Shown piece by piece: positions 1-8,868 of a stretch of 64,000 nt of DNA; the stretch's first letter is position 1; each line of letters starts with the position of its first letter. The translations under genes were made by a program, and so were the position numbers. Below the pieces are notes generated by a model, which saw only the letters and a program-made list of their open reading frames with translations, was not told where the DNA came from and searched no databases. Origin of the DNA: Chlorogloeopsis sp. ULAP01 (lineage in GTDB: Bacteria; Cyanobacteriota; Cyanobacteriia; Cyanobacteriales; Nostocaceae); assembly GCF_030381805.1 (NCBI RefSeq), contig NZ_JAUDRH010000011.1, forward strand, positions 216,813-280,812, in the 5' to 3' direction.

Positions 1-1
1 T

Positions 2-1249
2 GCTCAAAACCTAATGCCAGGAGGGGTAAGTTCCCCAGTTCGCGCCTTCAAATCTGTGGGAGGACAACCGATTGTTTTCGACCACGTCAAAGGCGCATAC
101 ATTTGGGATGTAGATGGCAATCAGTATATTGACTATGTAGGAACTTGGGGCCCAGCTATTTGCGGTCATGCCCATCCCGAAGTCATTACGGCACTGCATG
201 AAGCTTTGGAGAAAGGCACCAGCTTTGGCGCACCTTGCCTGCTGGAAAATGTCTTAGCTGAAATGGTCATTGATGCTGTACCTAGCATCGAAATGGTAAG
301 ATTTGTGAATTCAGGCACCGAAGCTTGTATGGCAGTGCTAAGGCTGATCAGAGCCTTCACTGGGCGTGACAAAGTGATTAAGTTTGAGGGTTGCTATCAC
401 GGTCACGCTGATATGTTTTTAGTGAAGGCAGGCTCCGGTGTTGCTACCCTTGGTTTGCCCGATTCCCCTGGAGTACCTAAATCAGTAACCAGTAATACCC
501 TGACTGCACCTTTCAACGATTTGGAAGCTGTGAAAGCTTTATTTGAGGAGAACCGCGACCAAATCGCTGGAGTTATTCTTGAGCCTGTTGTAGGTAATGC
601 TGGTTTTATTCCTCCTGATGCTGGCTTTTTAGAAGGGTTACGAGAACTTACCCACGAACATGGGGCGTTGCTGGTATTTGACGAGGTGATGACAGGCTTT
701 CGTATTGCCTATGGTGGTGCTCAGGAAAAATTTGGCATTACTCCCGATCTCACAACCTTGGGTAAGATTATCGGTGGCGGTTTGCCTGTAGGAGCTTATG
801 GCGGTCGTCGGGATATTATGTCTATGGTTGCTCCTGCTGGCCCAATGTATCAAGCAGGAACTCTTTCTGGTAATCCTTTGGCAATGACTGCGGGAATTAA
901 AACGCTAGAATTGCTGCAAAAACCGGGTACCTACGAGTATCTAGATCAAATTACTAAAAAGTTAGCAGATGGTTTGTTGCAAATTGCTCAACAAACAGGT
1001 CACGCTGCTTGTGGTGGTCAGATTAGTGCTATGTTTGGTTTGTTCTTTGCATCTGGCCCTATCCATAACTACGAAGACGCCAAAAAATCGGATTTGGGCA
1101 AGTTTGCTCGCTTCCATCGTGGGATGCTAGAGCGTGGTATTTACCTGGCACCGTCGCAGTTTGAAGCTGGATTTACCTCTTTAGCTCATACCGAGGAAGA
1201 TATTGAGCAAACTCTAGAAGCGGCAAGGGATGTAATGTCCAATTTGTAA
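2..1249 (+). CDS. hemL: Glutamate-1-semialdehyde 2,1-aminomutase, 5' end cut by window
   Basis: PLP enzyme that converts glutamate-1-semialdehyde to 5-aminolevulinate, the C5-pathway precursor of haem, chlorophyll and bilins; cytosolic. The reading frame is open from base 2 (AQNL before the first Met at 14), so the true start lies upstream of the window, probably about 20 codons away given the family length near 430 aa. Visible signatures are SGTEACMAVLRLIRAFTGR, CYHGHADMFLVKAGSG, and the PLP-lysine motif TLGKIIGGGLPVGAYGG. The C-terminus is complete. It converges on the metallothionein gene across a bidirectional hairpin terminator. Assignment is firm. Confidence 0.97.
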   Translation, partial: AQNLMPGGVSSPVRAFKSVGGQPIVFDHVKGAYIWDVDGNQYIDYVGTWGPAICGHAHPEVITALHEALEKGTSFGAPCLLENVLAEMVIDAVPSIEMVRFVNSGTEACMAVLRLIRAFTGRDKVIKFEGCYHGHADMFLVKAGSGVATLGLPDSPGVPKSVTSNTLTAPFNDLEAVKALFEENRDQIAGVILEPVVGNAGFIPPDAGFLEGLRELTHEHGALLVFDEVMTGFRIAYGGAQEKFGITPDLTTLGKIIGGGLPVGAYGGRRDIMSMVAPAGPMYQAGTLSGNPLAMTAGIKTLELLQKPGTYEYLDQITKKLADGLLQIAQQTGHAACGGQISAMFGLFFASGPIHNYEDAKKSDLGKFARFHRGMLERGIYLAPSQFEAGFTSLAHTEEDIEQTLEAARDVMSNL

Positions 1250-1324
1250 TGCAATCATGACATTTTTTAACTAGGCAATCTAGGAAATTACTAATAAATT
1301 CCCTAGTTAGCCTGTAAAAATAGC

Positions 1325-1350
1325 AACCCTGTCCATTAATGGACGGGGTT
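1325..1350. terminator. Bidirectional hairpin between hemL and metallothionein
   Basis: AACCC-t-GTCCATTAATGGAC-g-GGGTT is an almost perfect 26-nt inverted repeat. On the minus strand it runs into a T-rich stretch (GCTATTTTT), as expected for a Rho-independent terminator of the metallothionein gene; on the plus strand it lies 76 nt after the hemL stop, with only a weak T-run. Confidence 0.6.
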
Positions 1351-1381
1351 GAAAATTTATCAGGGTAAACATGGGAAGTGC

Positions 1382-1543
1382 TTAACAACCACAGCCACCG
1401 TGACCACAACCTTTCATTGTTTTATGACCTTCAGCACAAGCTTCAGAGCAATAATATTTACCCTCTTTTTGAATTGCATCTTCTAGAGAAACAATACACA
1501 AGCAAGATTCACAAGCACATTTCATTTGGGTGACGGTTGTCAT
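1382..1543 (-). CDS. Bacterial metallothionein (SmtA/BmtA family), 53 aa
   Basis: Small cysteine-rich protein that binds zinc and other soft metals in the cytosol. Translation starts MTTVTQMKCACESCLCIVS, continues through YYCSEACAEGHK, and ends CGHGGCGC. That gives nine cysteines, two histidines near the end and the paired CxC / CxxCxC arrangement of cyanobacterial SmtA proteins (about 55 aa). The start is preceded on the minus strand by GAGGAG, a good ribosome-binding site 7 nt from ATG. The gene is below the usual 60-aa cut-off, so automated calls may miss it. No SmtB-type repressor gene is adjacent, so regulation cannot be read from the neighbourhood. It ends just before the shared hairpin at 1325-1350. 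Confidence 0.92.
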   Translation of the reverse strand: MTTVTQMKCACESCLCIVSLEDAIQKEGKYYCSEACAEGHKTMKGCGHGGCGC

Positions 1544-1848
1544 AATTTTCTCCTCTTCTTCCTGTTATTAACCTACAACATTTGAACAATTATTCATATA
1601 TTTAATTAATAAAATTTAAAAGTACCTAGCAATTTAGTATCTACTTAGTATCGCCATCGCCTTTGGTTTCGAGAAAAATACGGGAAATTACGTGAGTTTA
1701 CGATTGCTTTACGCAACACGAGCCTAACTTTAGCAACTCTTCAAAGCATTTCCAGCGAAAATTACCTGGTGAAAGTAACTTTTGATTTCAATAATTGGAT
1801 CAGGGTGTAGAGCTACCCGTAATTTTTCGTGCAGCGAGTTGACAGCGC
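1544..1848. other. Divergent intergenic region, metallothionein / kinase
   Basis: About 305 bp separating divergently read genes, so it must hold both promoters. The part next to the metallothionein is AT-rich (attattcatatatttaatt near 1589), as in other metal-regulated smt promoters, but I could not identify a convincing SmtB-type 12-2-12 inverted repeat. No ORF is supportable. Confidence 0.4.
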
Positions 1849-3456
1849 ATGAGCTACTGCTTAAATCCTAACTGTCCGAATCCAGAAAATCTAGCTTATA
1901 GCGATAGGTGTCAGTCTTGTGGCTCACAACTACTGTTGCGCGATCGCTATCGGGTACAGAAAGCTTTAGGACAAGGTGGCTTTGGGGCAACCTTTCTTGC
2001 CTTTGATGAAGCCTTACCAGGCGAACCGAGTTGTGTGATTAAGCAATTACGTCCGTCGGGAACCACACCCCACGTTTTGCAAATGGCACGCGAACTGTTT
2101 GAGCGAGAAGCTGTAACTTTGGGCAAGATTGGCAATCACCCCCAAGTACCTAGATTGCTAGATTACTTTGAAGAACATCAACAATTTTACTTAGTTCAGG
2201 AATACATTAGTGGTCCCACTTTACAGCAAGAGGTCAAACAAACTGGAATTCTTAGTGAAGCCGGAGTTAAGCAATTCTTAAGTGAGATCCTGCCATTACT
2301 GCAATATATACACGAGCATAAGGTGATCCATCGTGATATTAAGCCAGCCAACATCATTCGCCGCGCTCAAGATAGTAGATTAGTTCTCATAGACTTTGGA
2401 GCTGTCAAAAATCAAGTTACCCAAGCAACAGTCAATCAATCAGAACAAACGGCATTAACTGCATATGCGATTGGAACACCTGGGTTTGCACCCCCAGAGC
2501 AAATGGCAATGCGACCGGTCTATGCTAGTGATATTTATGCTTTAGGGGTAACGTGTATTTATTTACTAACTGGTAAATCTCCTAAAGATTTGGAATACAA
2601 TCCCACAACAGGCGAGCTGATTTGGGAATCTCATGTGCAAGTAAGCGATCACCTCGTAGAGGTACTGCGGAAAATGCTGGAGATATCAGTACGCAATCGC
2701 TATAAAACATCCGAAGAAGTACTTAGAGCACTAGATCTCGAACCATACCTGGAAAGTTTATCAAAAAGTATGATGGTTCAATCTTCTGGAGATGCTAAAG
2801 ACCAAATAAATCAATATCCGGAAGATTCTGGCAACTCTTGTGCTAATGTTTCTGGTTTAAGTGTGGCACAGATAGCAGCAGCAATTCGCGCTAGACGAGC
2901 TAAAGCAACGGAAGGTACTGGTATTGTGCATATGGGGAAGACGCAGCAACGAGTTGTAACGACAAAAACGTCAACTTTGGCTAGCAAGTGCAATGATTCC
3001 CAACAGCAAAAGTCTAAAGTCATGCGACAGTTAGATAACCAAAGCCTACTGACAGCTTATCTCAAAGGTAGACGGGATTTTGCCCTTCACAATTTAAGTC
3101 TAATTAATTTGCAAGGTGCGAATTTATCAGAAATAAATTTCCATTCTTCTCAATTGGAAAGAGCTAATCTCCAAGGAACTAATCTCCACAGTAGTGATTT
3201 TGGGCAAGCTAGTCTCAATAGAGCTAATCTTAAGGATGCAAATTTAAGCAAAGCTTTTCTTGGTAATGCCGATTTAGAAGGAGCAGATCTACGAGGTGCA
3301 GATCTCAGCTATGCTTATCTCCAGAATGCTAACCTTCGAGGAGCTAATTTGTGTGGTGCTAATCTTACTGGTGCAAAACTTTCTGAAGAACAACTAGCAC
3401 TGGCAAAGATAAATTGGATGACAGTACGCCCGAATGGTAAGCGAGGTTTGTTATGA
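1849..3456 (+). CDS. Ser/Thr protein kinase with zinc-ribbon and pentapeptide repeats (SpkB-like)
   Basis: Eukaryotic-type (Hanks) kinase, 535 aa. Residues 1-24 carry a Cys4 zinc ribbon (C4, C9, C21, C24). The kinase domain follows at about 33-310: glycine loop GQGGFG (41-46), catalytic HRDIKPANII (161-170) and IDFGAVK with the metal-binding D182. After a polar linker, roughly 417-510 is a run of A(N/D)LxxA pentapeptide repeats (ANLQGTNL, ADLEGADLRGADL, ANLRGANL), predicted to form a right-handed quadrilateral helix. The order Cys motif-kinase-pentapeptides matches SpkB of Synechocystis, which is linked to oxidative-stress responses. No transmembrane segment is seen, so it is probably cytosolic. 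Its substrates are unknown. Confidence 0.9.
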   Translation: MSYCLNPNCPNPENLAYSDRCQSCGSQLLLRDRYRVQKALGQGGFGATFLAFDEALPGEPSCVIKQLRPSGTTPHVLQMARELFEREAVTLGKIGNHPQVPRLLDYFEEHQQFYLVQEYISGPTLQQEVKQTGILSEAGVKQFLSEILPLLQYIHEHKVIHRDIKPANIIRRAQDSRLVLIDFGAVKNQVTQATVNQSEQTALTAYAIGTPGFAPPEQMAMRPVYASDIYALGVTCIYLLTGKSPKDLEYNPTTGELIWESHVQVSDHLVEVLRKMLEISVRNRYKTSEEVLRALDLEPYLESLSKSMMVQSSGDAKDQINQYPEDSGNSCANVSGLSVAQIAAAIRARRAKATEGTGIVHMGKTQQRVVTTKTSTLASKCNDSQQQKSKVMRQLDNQSLLTAYLKGRRDFALHNLSLINLQGANLSEINFHSSQLERANLQGTNLHSSDFGQASLNRANLKDANLSKAFLGNADLEGADLRGADLSYAYLQNANLRGANLCGANLTGAKLSEEQLALAKINWMTVRPNGKRGLL

Positions 3457-3613
3457 TACTTCTCCTCTGCTTGTGACTTAAAAAAGCCAGAGGACAGAAG
3501 GAATAAATAGGGACTAGAGGATGGGGCTTAGGGCAATGCCCAATTCCTTATTCGCGCTTGCCCAAACTAAATACCCAATCCCCAATACCCTTTTGGTGTA
3601 TGCAGTTCATGAA

Positions 3614-3635
3614 GGCTACCTAACTAAAGGTAGCC
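3614..3635. repeat. Hairpin in the gap between convergent kinase and recA genes
   Basis: GGCTACC-taactaaa-GGTAGCC is a perfect 7-bp stem with an 8-nt loop. It lies in the 275-bp gap between two convergent genes but has no T-run on either side, so a terminator role is only possible. Upstream (about 3535-3595) are degenerate heptamer-like runs (cccaatccccaataccc) of the STRR type. Confidence 0.4.
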
Positions 3636-3731
3636 AAACCTTACAATGTGTACGGTAGTTGCTACAATGTCGGGAACCCTCCGAAGTTCTGAATATCTCT
3701 TTGTATTTACAACTGACAAAACAATAAGGTT

Positions 3732-4808
3732 TTATTCTTCTTCAGAATAATCCTCAATATCTTCTTCATCTTCGCTTGTCTTTCTGACAGAATTAGCAGA
3801 AACAACAGCTCCCATTTCTAATTTTTCCCGTACTAATTGCTTAATTTGTTCGGCAAATTCTGCTTTTTCTTCTAGATACTTAATCGCGTTATCTCGACCT
3901 TGAGAAATATTATCACCGTTGTAGCTATACCAAGCTCCCTTTCGTGTAAGTATGCCAGTTTCCTCTGCCAAGTCAACAAGACAACCTAAGGTAGAGATAC
4001 CCTTACCAAAAATAATGTCAAATTCTGCAATTCTAAAAGGTGGTGCGACTTTATTTTTAGCGACTTTGACTTTGACGCGGTTACCAAATTCCTCCGAGCC
4101 TTTTTTAAGGGTTTGAATCCGGCGAATATCCAAGCGTACAGAAGCGTAATATTTTAAGGCGTTACCACCAGTAGTTGTTTCTGGGTTGCCATAAGTAACA
4201 CCAATTTTTTGCCGCAACTGGTTGAGAAAAATAACTGTGCAACCAGATTTACCAATGTTGCCAGTAATTTTACGTAGAGCTTGACTCATTAATCTTGCTT
4301 GAAGACCAACGTGAGCATCACCCATTTCGCCTTCAATTTCCGCACGGGGAACTAGTGCTGCCACTGAGTCAACGACTACAATGTCAACCGCAGCAGAGCG
4401 CACAAGCTGATCAACAATTTCTAAAGCTGCTTCTCCAGTATCTGGTTGGGAAACTAGCAAATTTTCGATATCAACACCCAAAGCTCCAGCGTAGGTAGGA
4501 TCTAAGGCATGTTCTGCATCTACATAAGCAGCAATGCCACCATTTTTTTGCACTTCTGCGACTGCATGTAGCGCGAGTGTCGTCTTACCGGAACTTTCCG
4601 GCCCATAAATTTCAATTACCCGTCCTTTGGGCAAACCACCGCCTAATGCCAGATCGAGAGTCAGCGCCCCACTGGGAATGGTTTCTACTCGCATCCGGGT
4701 GGCATCACCCAAGCGCATGATTGTTCCTTTGCCAAAAGTACGCTCTATTTGGTTGAGTACCATATTAAGCGCTTTTTGCTTGCCAGCATTTTCAGTATTA
4801 ACAGCCAT
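3732..4808 (-). CDS. recA: Recombinase RecA
   Basis: DNA strand-exchange protein and LexA co-protease, 358 aa, the normal bacterial length. Seen: N-terminal helix GKQKALNMVLNQIERTFGKG, Walker A GPESSGKTT, the core VDAEHALDPTYAGALGVD, loop L1/L2 regions (GEMGDAHVGLQARLMSQAL; LRQKIGVTYGNPETTTGG), and an acidic C-terminal tail DEEDIEDYSEEE. The start is preceded by GAGGTAGGA. A LexA-like box lies 52 nt upstream of the start (4860-4873), suggesting conventional SOS-type control. Single gene, convergent with the kinase. Confidence 0.98.
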   Translation of the reverse strand: MAVNTENAGKQKALNMVLNQIERTFGKGTIMRLGDATRMRVETIPSGALTLDLALGGGLPKGRVIEIYGPESSGKTTLALHAVAEVQKNGGIAAYVDAEHALDPTYAGALGVDIENLLVSQPDTGEAALEIVDQLVRSAAVDIVVVDSVAALVPRAEIEGEMGDAHVGLQARLMSQALRKITGNIGKSGCTVIFLNQLRQKIGVTYGNPETTTGGNALKYYASVRLDIRRIQTLKKGSEEFGNRVKVKVAKNKVAPPFRIAEFDIIFGKGISTLGCLVDLAEETGILTRKGAWYSYNGDNISQGRDNAIKYLEEKAEFAEQIKQLVREKLEMGAVVSANSVRKTSEDEEDIEDYSEEE

Positions 4809-4859
4809 TCCTACCTCTATCTATACGGATTTAGGGAGTTTTGCGTGGGAAGTTTTAAT

Positions 4860-4873
4860 AGAACAGATATACT
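4860..4873 (-). promoter_or_regulatory. LexA-like box upstream of recA
   Basis: Read on the recA strand the site is AGTATATCTGTTCT. The Anabaena LexA consensus recalled from the literature is RGTACNNNDGTWCB; this site matches at every fixed position except one (T for C at position 5). It lies 52 nt upstream of the recA start, a sensible operator position. Confidence 0.6.
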
Positions 4874-5065
4874 ATTTTGACATTTTATTGCCGCTAACCG
4901 CTACATAGTTTAGCGCGGGCTTGCCAACATTGCTATCAGACATAATGCTTGTCTGGAGGGGTTTATATATAGTTCCATAGATACCCTTGGATTATACTCT
5001 ACTGAATCTCTTCAGGCTCTTGGAATTGGGGAAGCCGGAAATAAGATTTCACACTTACTTAAGAG

Positions 5066-6037
5066 TCACCAAAACATATGATTGAGAAAGTGATGTAAAA
5101 ACTTTGGTTCTTCTGGTTCTCGGTAGTCTTTGGGCAAAAGTTCGATTAGTGCTGCTTCTAATTCATCAGTGGCTTTTTGTGATTCTTGTGCTTTTGGACG
5201 GTTAGCTTGGGGAAATACTAATGGTTTGCCAATACGTACTGTTAATTTTTTACGAAAATACAAGTCTTGAGTCCCAATGAGTGCTATGGGTAAAATCGGT
5301 ACTCCAGAACGCAAAGCGTAAATTGCAGCACCACGTTTGAGAGGTACAGACAACTGCCCTTCAATATTGCCAAGTCTTCCCTCAGGAAACAAAATAATTC
5401 CCTCACCACGAGCAAAAATGTTTTGGGCAATGCGATCTACACGTCGTAAAGTTTCTATCGAGTTACCTTGAGGAACATATTTTTCAATATTTGTTGCTAA
5501 TTCAGCCAAATCGTCTCGCCCTGCCTTTGCAGCTTCAATGACAGCTATTTCTTCTTTCCAGATACGTTCTATAGGTATGACTCCTTTTGCAAGTCTAAGA
5601 AATTGGCGCTTCCACCATTGGTTATAAAGTGTGCGAGCGTCACCTAAGATGTGATAGTAAGGATGCGCTGGTAGCTCCGACAGCAAAAGAAATGGATCTA
5701 TGTGGTTAAGATGATTCGCTACAACCAAAGCTGGGGTTGTGGGAATTAGTTCTGGAAACTCTAAATTGACTTGAAATAAGGCGTGAATTAAACTTCGTAG
5801 TACTCTGCGTCGAACTTCACCGCTAATTTTGCGTTCTGATCCACCCTCAATAACTGCTTCTTGTGACAATAGTGCTTGACGGATCATCTCATTGGCATGG
5901 CGATCGCGTGCATAGGCAACACCGTCTATTGCCCTGTTGATTGTTTCTTCGGTGACTGGTGGCAAGAGTGATGCTTGTGTTTCACTTTGCTGTGGTTGGG
6001 GTATTAGGGGACTTTTCGACATAGGCTTGATTGGCAA
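5066..6037 (-). CDS. 1-acyl-sn-glycerol-3-phosphate acyltransferase family (PlsC-like)
   Basis: Membrane-associated acyltransferase, 323 aa, likely to acylate lysophosphatidate or a related acceptor in phospholipid synthesis. The family motifs are present: HxxxxD in NHLNHIDPFLLLSEL, the motif III FPEGRLG preceded by EGIIL, and PILPIALIGTQDL near motif IV. The N-terminal 100 residues are polar and longer than in minimal PlsC proteins, with no clear signal peptide. The start ATG follows a weak Shine-Dalgarno; a start four residues later (MSKSPLIPQ) is possible. Several paralogues occur in cyanobacteria, so the exact acceptor cannot be stated. Confidence 0.85.
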   Translation of the reverse strand: MPIKPMSKSPLIPQPQQSETQASLLPPVTEETINRAIDGVAYARDRHANEMIRQALLSQEAVIEGGSERKISGEVRRRVLRSLIHALFQVNLEFPELIPTTPALVVANHLNHIDPFLLLSELPAHPYYHILGDARTLYNQWWKRQFLRLAKGVIPIERIWKEEIAVIEAAKAGRDDLAELATNIEKYVPQGNSIETLRRVDRIAQNIFARGEGIILFPEGRLGNIEGQLSVPLKRGAAIYALRSGVPILPIALIGTQDLYFRKKLTVRIGKPLVFPQANRPKAQESQKATDELEAALIELLPKDYREPEEPKFLHHFLNHMFW

Positions 6038-6469
6038 CTTCGCAAAGCCAATGATTGAATATAGTAGTTGTTTTAAATGTAATTTGAAGCTTGCCCAGGT
6101 AGTAACTTCATGTAGGCAGTTAATTCAATGTCTGGAGTAATTCATCTGCACAAGGCAAGTATGACAGCAATATATGTATGTTTATAGTAGACAGTTCATT
6201 AAATGTCACAATCTAATTGATTTCAAGCAGGTATCTGGATTGCTTATCATAACTCAATAAAAAAGCTCCCTTGCCTTTAGCACACAAGAGAGCGGCGGTG
6301 TGGTGTGAGGAGCATAATTGAACTTTTGCTTTCAGCAATCTTACCAGACTTAGCTAAAAAAGTGTAAATTAAATTATCATCAAATCATGAAAAATTTTTA
6401 TCAACAAGCAATTTGTCTCTGATTTGATTGCTAGTAAAGAAGCGATCGCAATCTTACCCAGGGTGATTG
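6038..6469. other. Intergenic gap with a leftward terminator
   Basis: About 430 bp. The only structure I can support is the hairpin at 6259-6293. The rest is AT-rich, with a single HIP1-type GCGATCGC near 6442 and no credible ORF. Confidence 0.4.
6259..6293 (-). terminator. Rho-independent terminator, leftward
   Basis: On the minus strand GCTC-t-CTTG, an 11-nt loop, then CAAG-g-GAGC followed by TTTTTT. It lies 177 nt beyond the stop of the Coq4-like gene, so it could end that transcript. Confidence 0.6.
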
Positions 6470-7108
6470 TCAACTGACTGTACTCAATGGCTGTGAAATC
6501 GATGAAATTTGCGGTAATTTTAATCTTTTCCTAATCTCTTCAATCGATTCTTCCCAGTGTTCTTCAAAACGATACCCTAATAAAAATTCTGCTTTTTTAC
6601 CTAATTCTTGTCCTTTTTTCAAATTTCCAAAAATTGCTTTGATTTGCCAAGGAGCGAGAATAGGATAAAGCAACTTGGCAAACCACAAACTAATTTTTAA
6701 TGATTTGCTATAGTTTTGCTCGGCAGCAAAAGCAAGAACACCTATTTCTCCAGCGTAACTAGTATCAAAGCCTAACAAAACATGAAAAATATCATGCGTA
6801 ACTACATATCGAAGCGCAAATGTATTGCGTTTGGCTACATCCTCTAGTTCAGAACTAATTTTCAGTGGCTTGAGGTTATTTTCTCTCATGTGATTTGCAT
6901 ATTGTCGTCCAAAAGTATTTTGGGGATATTGGCTTAATTTTTCTAAATCAATTGGAGGATGGTATCCTACCACCTGTTGCAATTTAGATGCAACAATAGG
7001 ATTAATTTTAGCACCAAAAAAATCAGATTTGAGAATAGCAAAATCTCCTAAGTTATCAGAGGTTTTATAATTTATAAGTGTTTTGATTTTCTGGAAAATA
7101 TTTAACAT
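6470..7108 (-). CDS. Coq4 family protein
   Basis: 212-aa protein of the Coq4 family. Eukaryotic Coq4 is a zinc-binding component of the coenzyme Q synthesis complex, recently implicated in the oxidative decarboxylation step; bacterial homologues are less defined. The family signature HDxxH is present in VVTHDIFHVLLGFDTSYAGEIG, followed by a helical region rich in aromatics. Length is close to the family norm. Cyanobacteria make plastoquinone, not ubiquinone, so the role here is open. Codon use is AT-rich compared with the neighbours. No operon partner is visible. Confidence 0.8.
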   Translation of the reverse strand: MLNIFQKIKTLINYKTSDNLGDFAILKSDFFGAKINPIVASKLQQVVGYHPPIDLEKLSQYPQNTFGRQYANHMRENNLKPLKISSELEDVAKRNTFALRYVVTHDIFHVLLGFDTSYAGEIGVLAFAAEQNYSKSLKISLWFAKLLYPILAPWQIKAIFGNLKKGQELGKKAEFLLGYRFEEHWEESIEEIRKRLKLPQISSISQPLSTVS

Positions 7109-7371
7109 ACATATCTTTTTATTAACTAATAATTTCTTTTAAAAATGAACATATGTTTTGTAGAGTTAAATCCTGATAGACATTCACATGATTCATATAG
7201 CAATTCTAAATAACATAGTAGCTCTTTCATTTCTCTTTTCTTCTTTTCTTTGCGCTCTTTGCGGTTTATTAAAAATAAATACACAACTCAAATAGGATTG
7301 CTAAAGTAAACCTTCTTAAATATTTACTATGAACTCCCAACCATCCACTTCATCAAATTCCTATGCTGCCG

Positions 7372-8673
7372 CTACTTGCGAGATTCAATCAGTACTTCCG
7401 GATATTCAGGTGAAGCCTTCTTAAGCAAAGGTTTACTCTTATTTTTTAGATACTGGTCGAAGAATGCTAATGTGTAGGCACTGATAATGTTGGCTGCTCG
7501 TTCAGGTTCAATTGAACCGATCGCTTGCTTAATTTGCGATTCTACTTGAGTTGTCGAATACGCTGAAAATGCAGGCAGGATTAACCCACAATCCGTAAAT
7601 GTGGTGTGTTTGCTGCCCTTTATAGTTAGCCTGTAAGCGTTATTTTTTTGGCGTTGATAAAACAATCGCAACGCATCATCTGCGCCATCATGAGATATCC
7701 CTAGAAAAGGGCGATTCAAACTGTCTTTATTTCCAATGCTCAGAAGCCTACCATAACTACCACCGTCTATATTGATGCCTGCTTGTAAGCGGCGATCGCG
7801 CCACATCGCCTCAATTGCCGTATCTCCACCTAAAGAATGTCCAAAAATACCGACTCGACTTAAATCTAAACGTTGTGTAAAAAGTCTTTGCGGATCTTTG
7901 ACATTGAGGCGGTTTAATTCATTCAGCACAAAAATAATATCCTTTGCCCTGATTGCAACTGCCTGATTAAAAGTTCTTTGTTCGGTTTGTTTATTAGCAG
8001 ATGAAAAATTAAACACGGAAGATTGAGTAATCACCTGCCCATCTGGAAACAAAACTGGTACTTCATAGGTGGGATTGACTGCAACAACGATATAACCGTA
8101 ACTAGCAAGCTGCTCAAGCTGTGTTGTGTATAACTTAGGCGTTGCTCCAAAACCAGGTGAGAAAATTACAACTGGATATCGTTTTGATGCATTGGCAAGC
8201 TCTGCTTTTGGAACAGCATTTGTTTGAATAGTGCGAGTGACTAACTCAACAAATTGTTCTGGCGACACACCAAAATTTGCTCCCATACCATCAGCAGTCG
8301 CGAGAGCAAAGCCTTCATCAATATAGGGAATTGTTTTAGCTGCTGGTTTACTTTTAGCAGGATACCAAATATAGACAATCAACTCTCGACGATCCGTGGC
8401 TCGTGGAGTTGTAACTGGCTTTTGTGTCCGTAAGTTGTAAATCTCTGAACTATAGGTTTCTTTGCGAGAGGAATCAACCAAATAGTAAGTAGTTGCACCT
8501 ACTGAATAAGTACCACTGGGAGCGGGCAATCGGAAACTTGAAGCTTGTTCTGTAGGTTTTGTTAGAATTGGCGATCGCTGGGCTGAGAATGTTTCAACTT
8601 TTGCCAACAGAGGATTAGCTCCCGCAATAGCGATCGCACCAAGGATGATAACGGCTCCACAAAAAGTCTTCAT
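7372..8673 (-). CDS. Secreted alpha/beta hydrolase (PAF-acetylhydrolase / dienelactone hydrolase-like)
   Basis: 433 aa with an N-terminal signal-like segment (MKTFCGAVIILGAIAIAGA, then NPLLAKVETFS), so probably periplasmic or exported. The nucleophile elbow is FGHSLGGD (Ser nucleophile), preceded by YPVVIFSPGFGATPKLY, the oxyanion region. A candidate catalytic His lies in GSKHTTFTDCG and an Asp in SHDGADDALRLF. This pattern matches the PAF-acetylhydrolase isoform II-like family common in cyanobacteria. Substrate unknown. Downstream of it lies a 260-bp AT-rich gap. Good confidence for the fold and low for substrate. Confidence 0.82.
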   Translation of the reverse strand: MKTFCGAVIILGAIAIAGANPLLAKVETFSAQRSPILTKPTEQASSFRLPAPSGTYSVGATTYYLVDSSRKETYSSEIYNLRTQKPVTTPRATDRRELIVYIWYPAKSKPAAKTIPYIDEGFALATADGMGANFGVSPEQFVELVTRTIQTNAVPKAELANASKRYPVVIFSPGFGATPKLYTTQLEQLASYGYIVVAVNPTYEVPVLFPDGQVITQSSVFNFSSANKQTEQRTFNQAVAIRAKDIIFVLNELNRLNVKDPQRLFTQRLDLSRVGIFGHSLGGDTAIEAMWRDRRLQAGINIDGGSYGRLLSIGNKDSLNRPFLGISHDGADDALRLFYQRQKNNAYRLTIKGSKHTTFTDCGLILPAFSAYSTTQVESQIKQAIGSIEPERAANIISAYTLAFFDQYLKNKSKPLLKKASPEYPEVLIESRK

Positions 8674-8780
8674 CTGGTGGTTTTAGATTTTAGGGCTTGT
8701 GACTGTACAATCCAGTCTTTGTTCCGACTGTAATGCGATCGCATCCCACCAAAAAATTTCCAACCACACTTCAATATTTT

Positions 8781-8863
8781 AGGACTTACGCAAAATCTCT
8801 CTCAAATCCTCTTGACTCCGTGCCTGGAGCAGTTTATTATTCCATAACTCGCGCGTAAGTTCT
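8781..8863. mobile_element. MITE-like element, copy A (83 bp)
   Basis: Ends are AGGACTTACGC and GCGTAAGTTCT, imperfect terminal inverted repeats. The internal sequence matches, in opposite orientation, a second copy at 27524-27613 (shared core ctcaaatcctcttgactccg and cataactcgcg). No coding capacity, so presumably mobilised in trans. It sits 5 bp from the ndhK stop codon. Confidence 0.65.
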
Positions 8864-8868
8864 GATTT

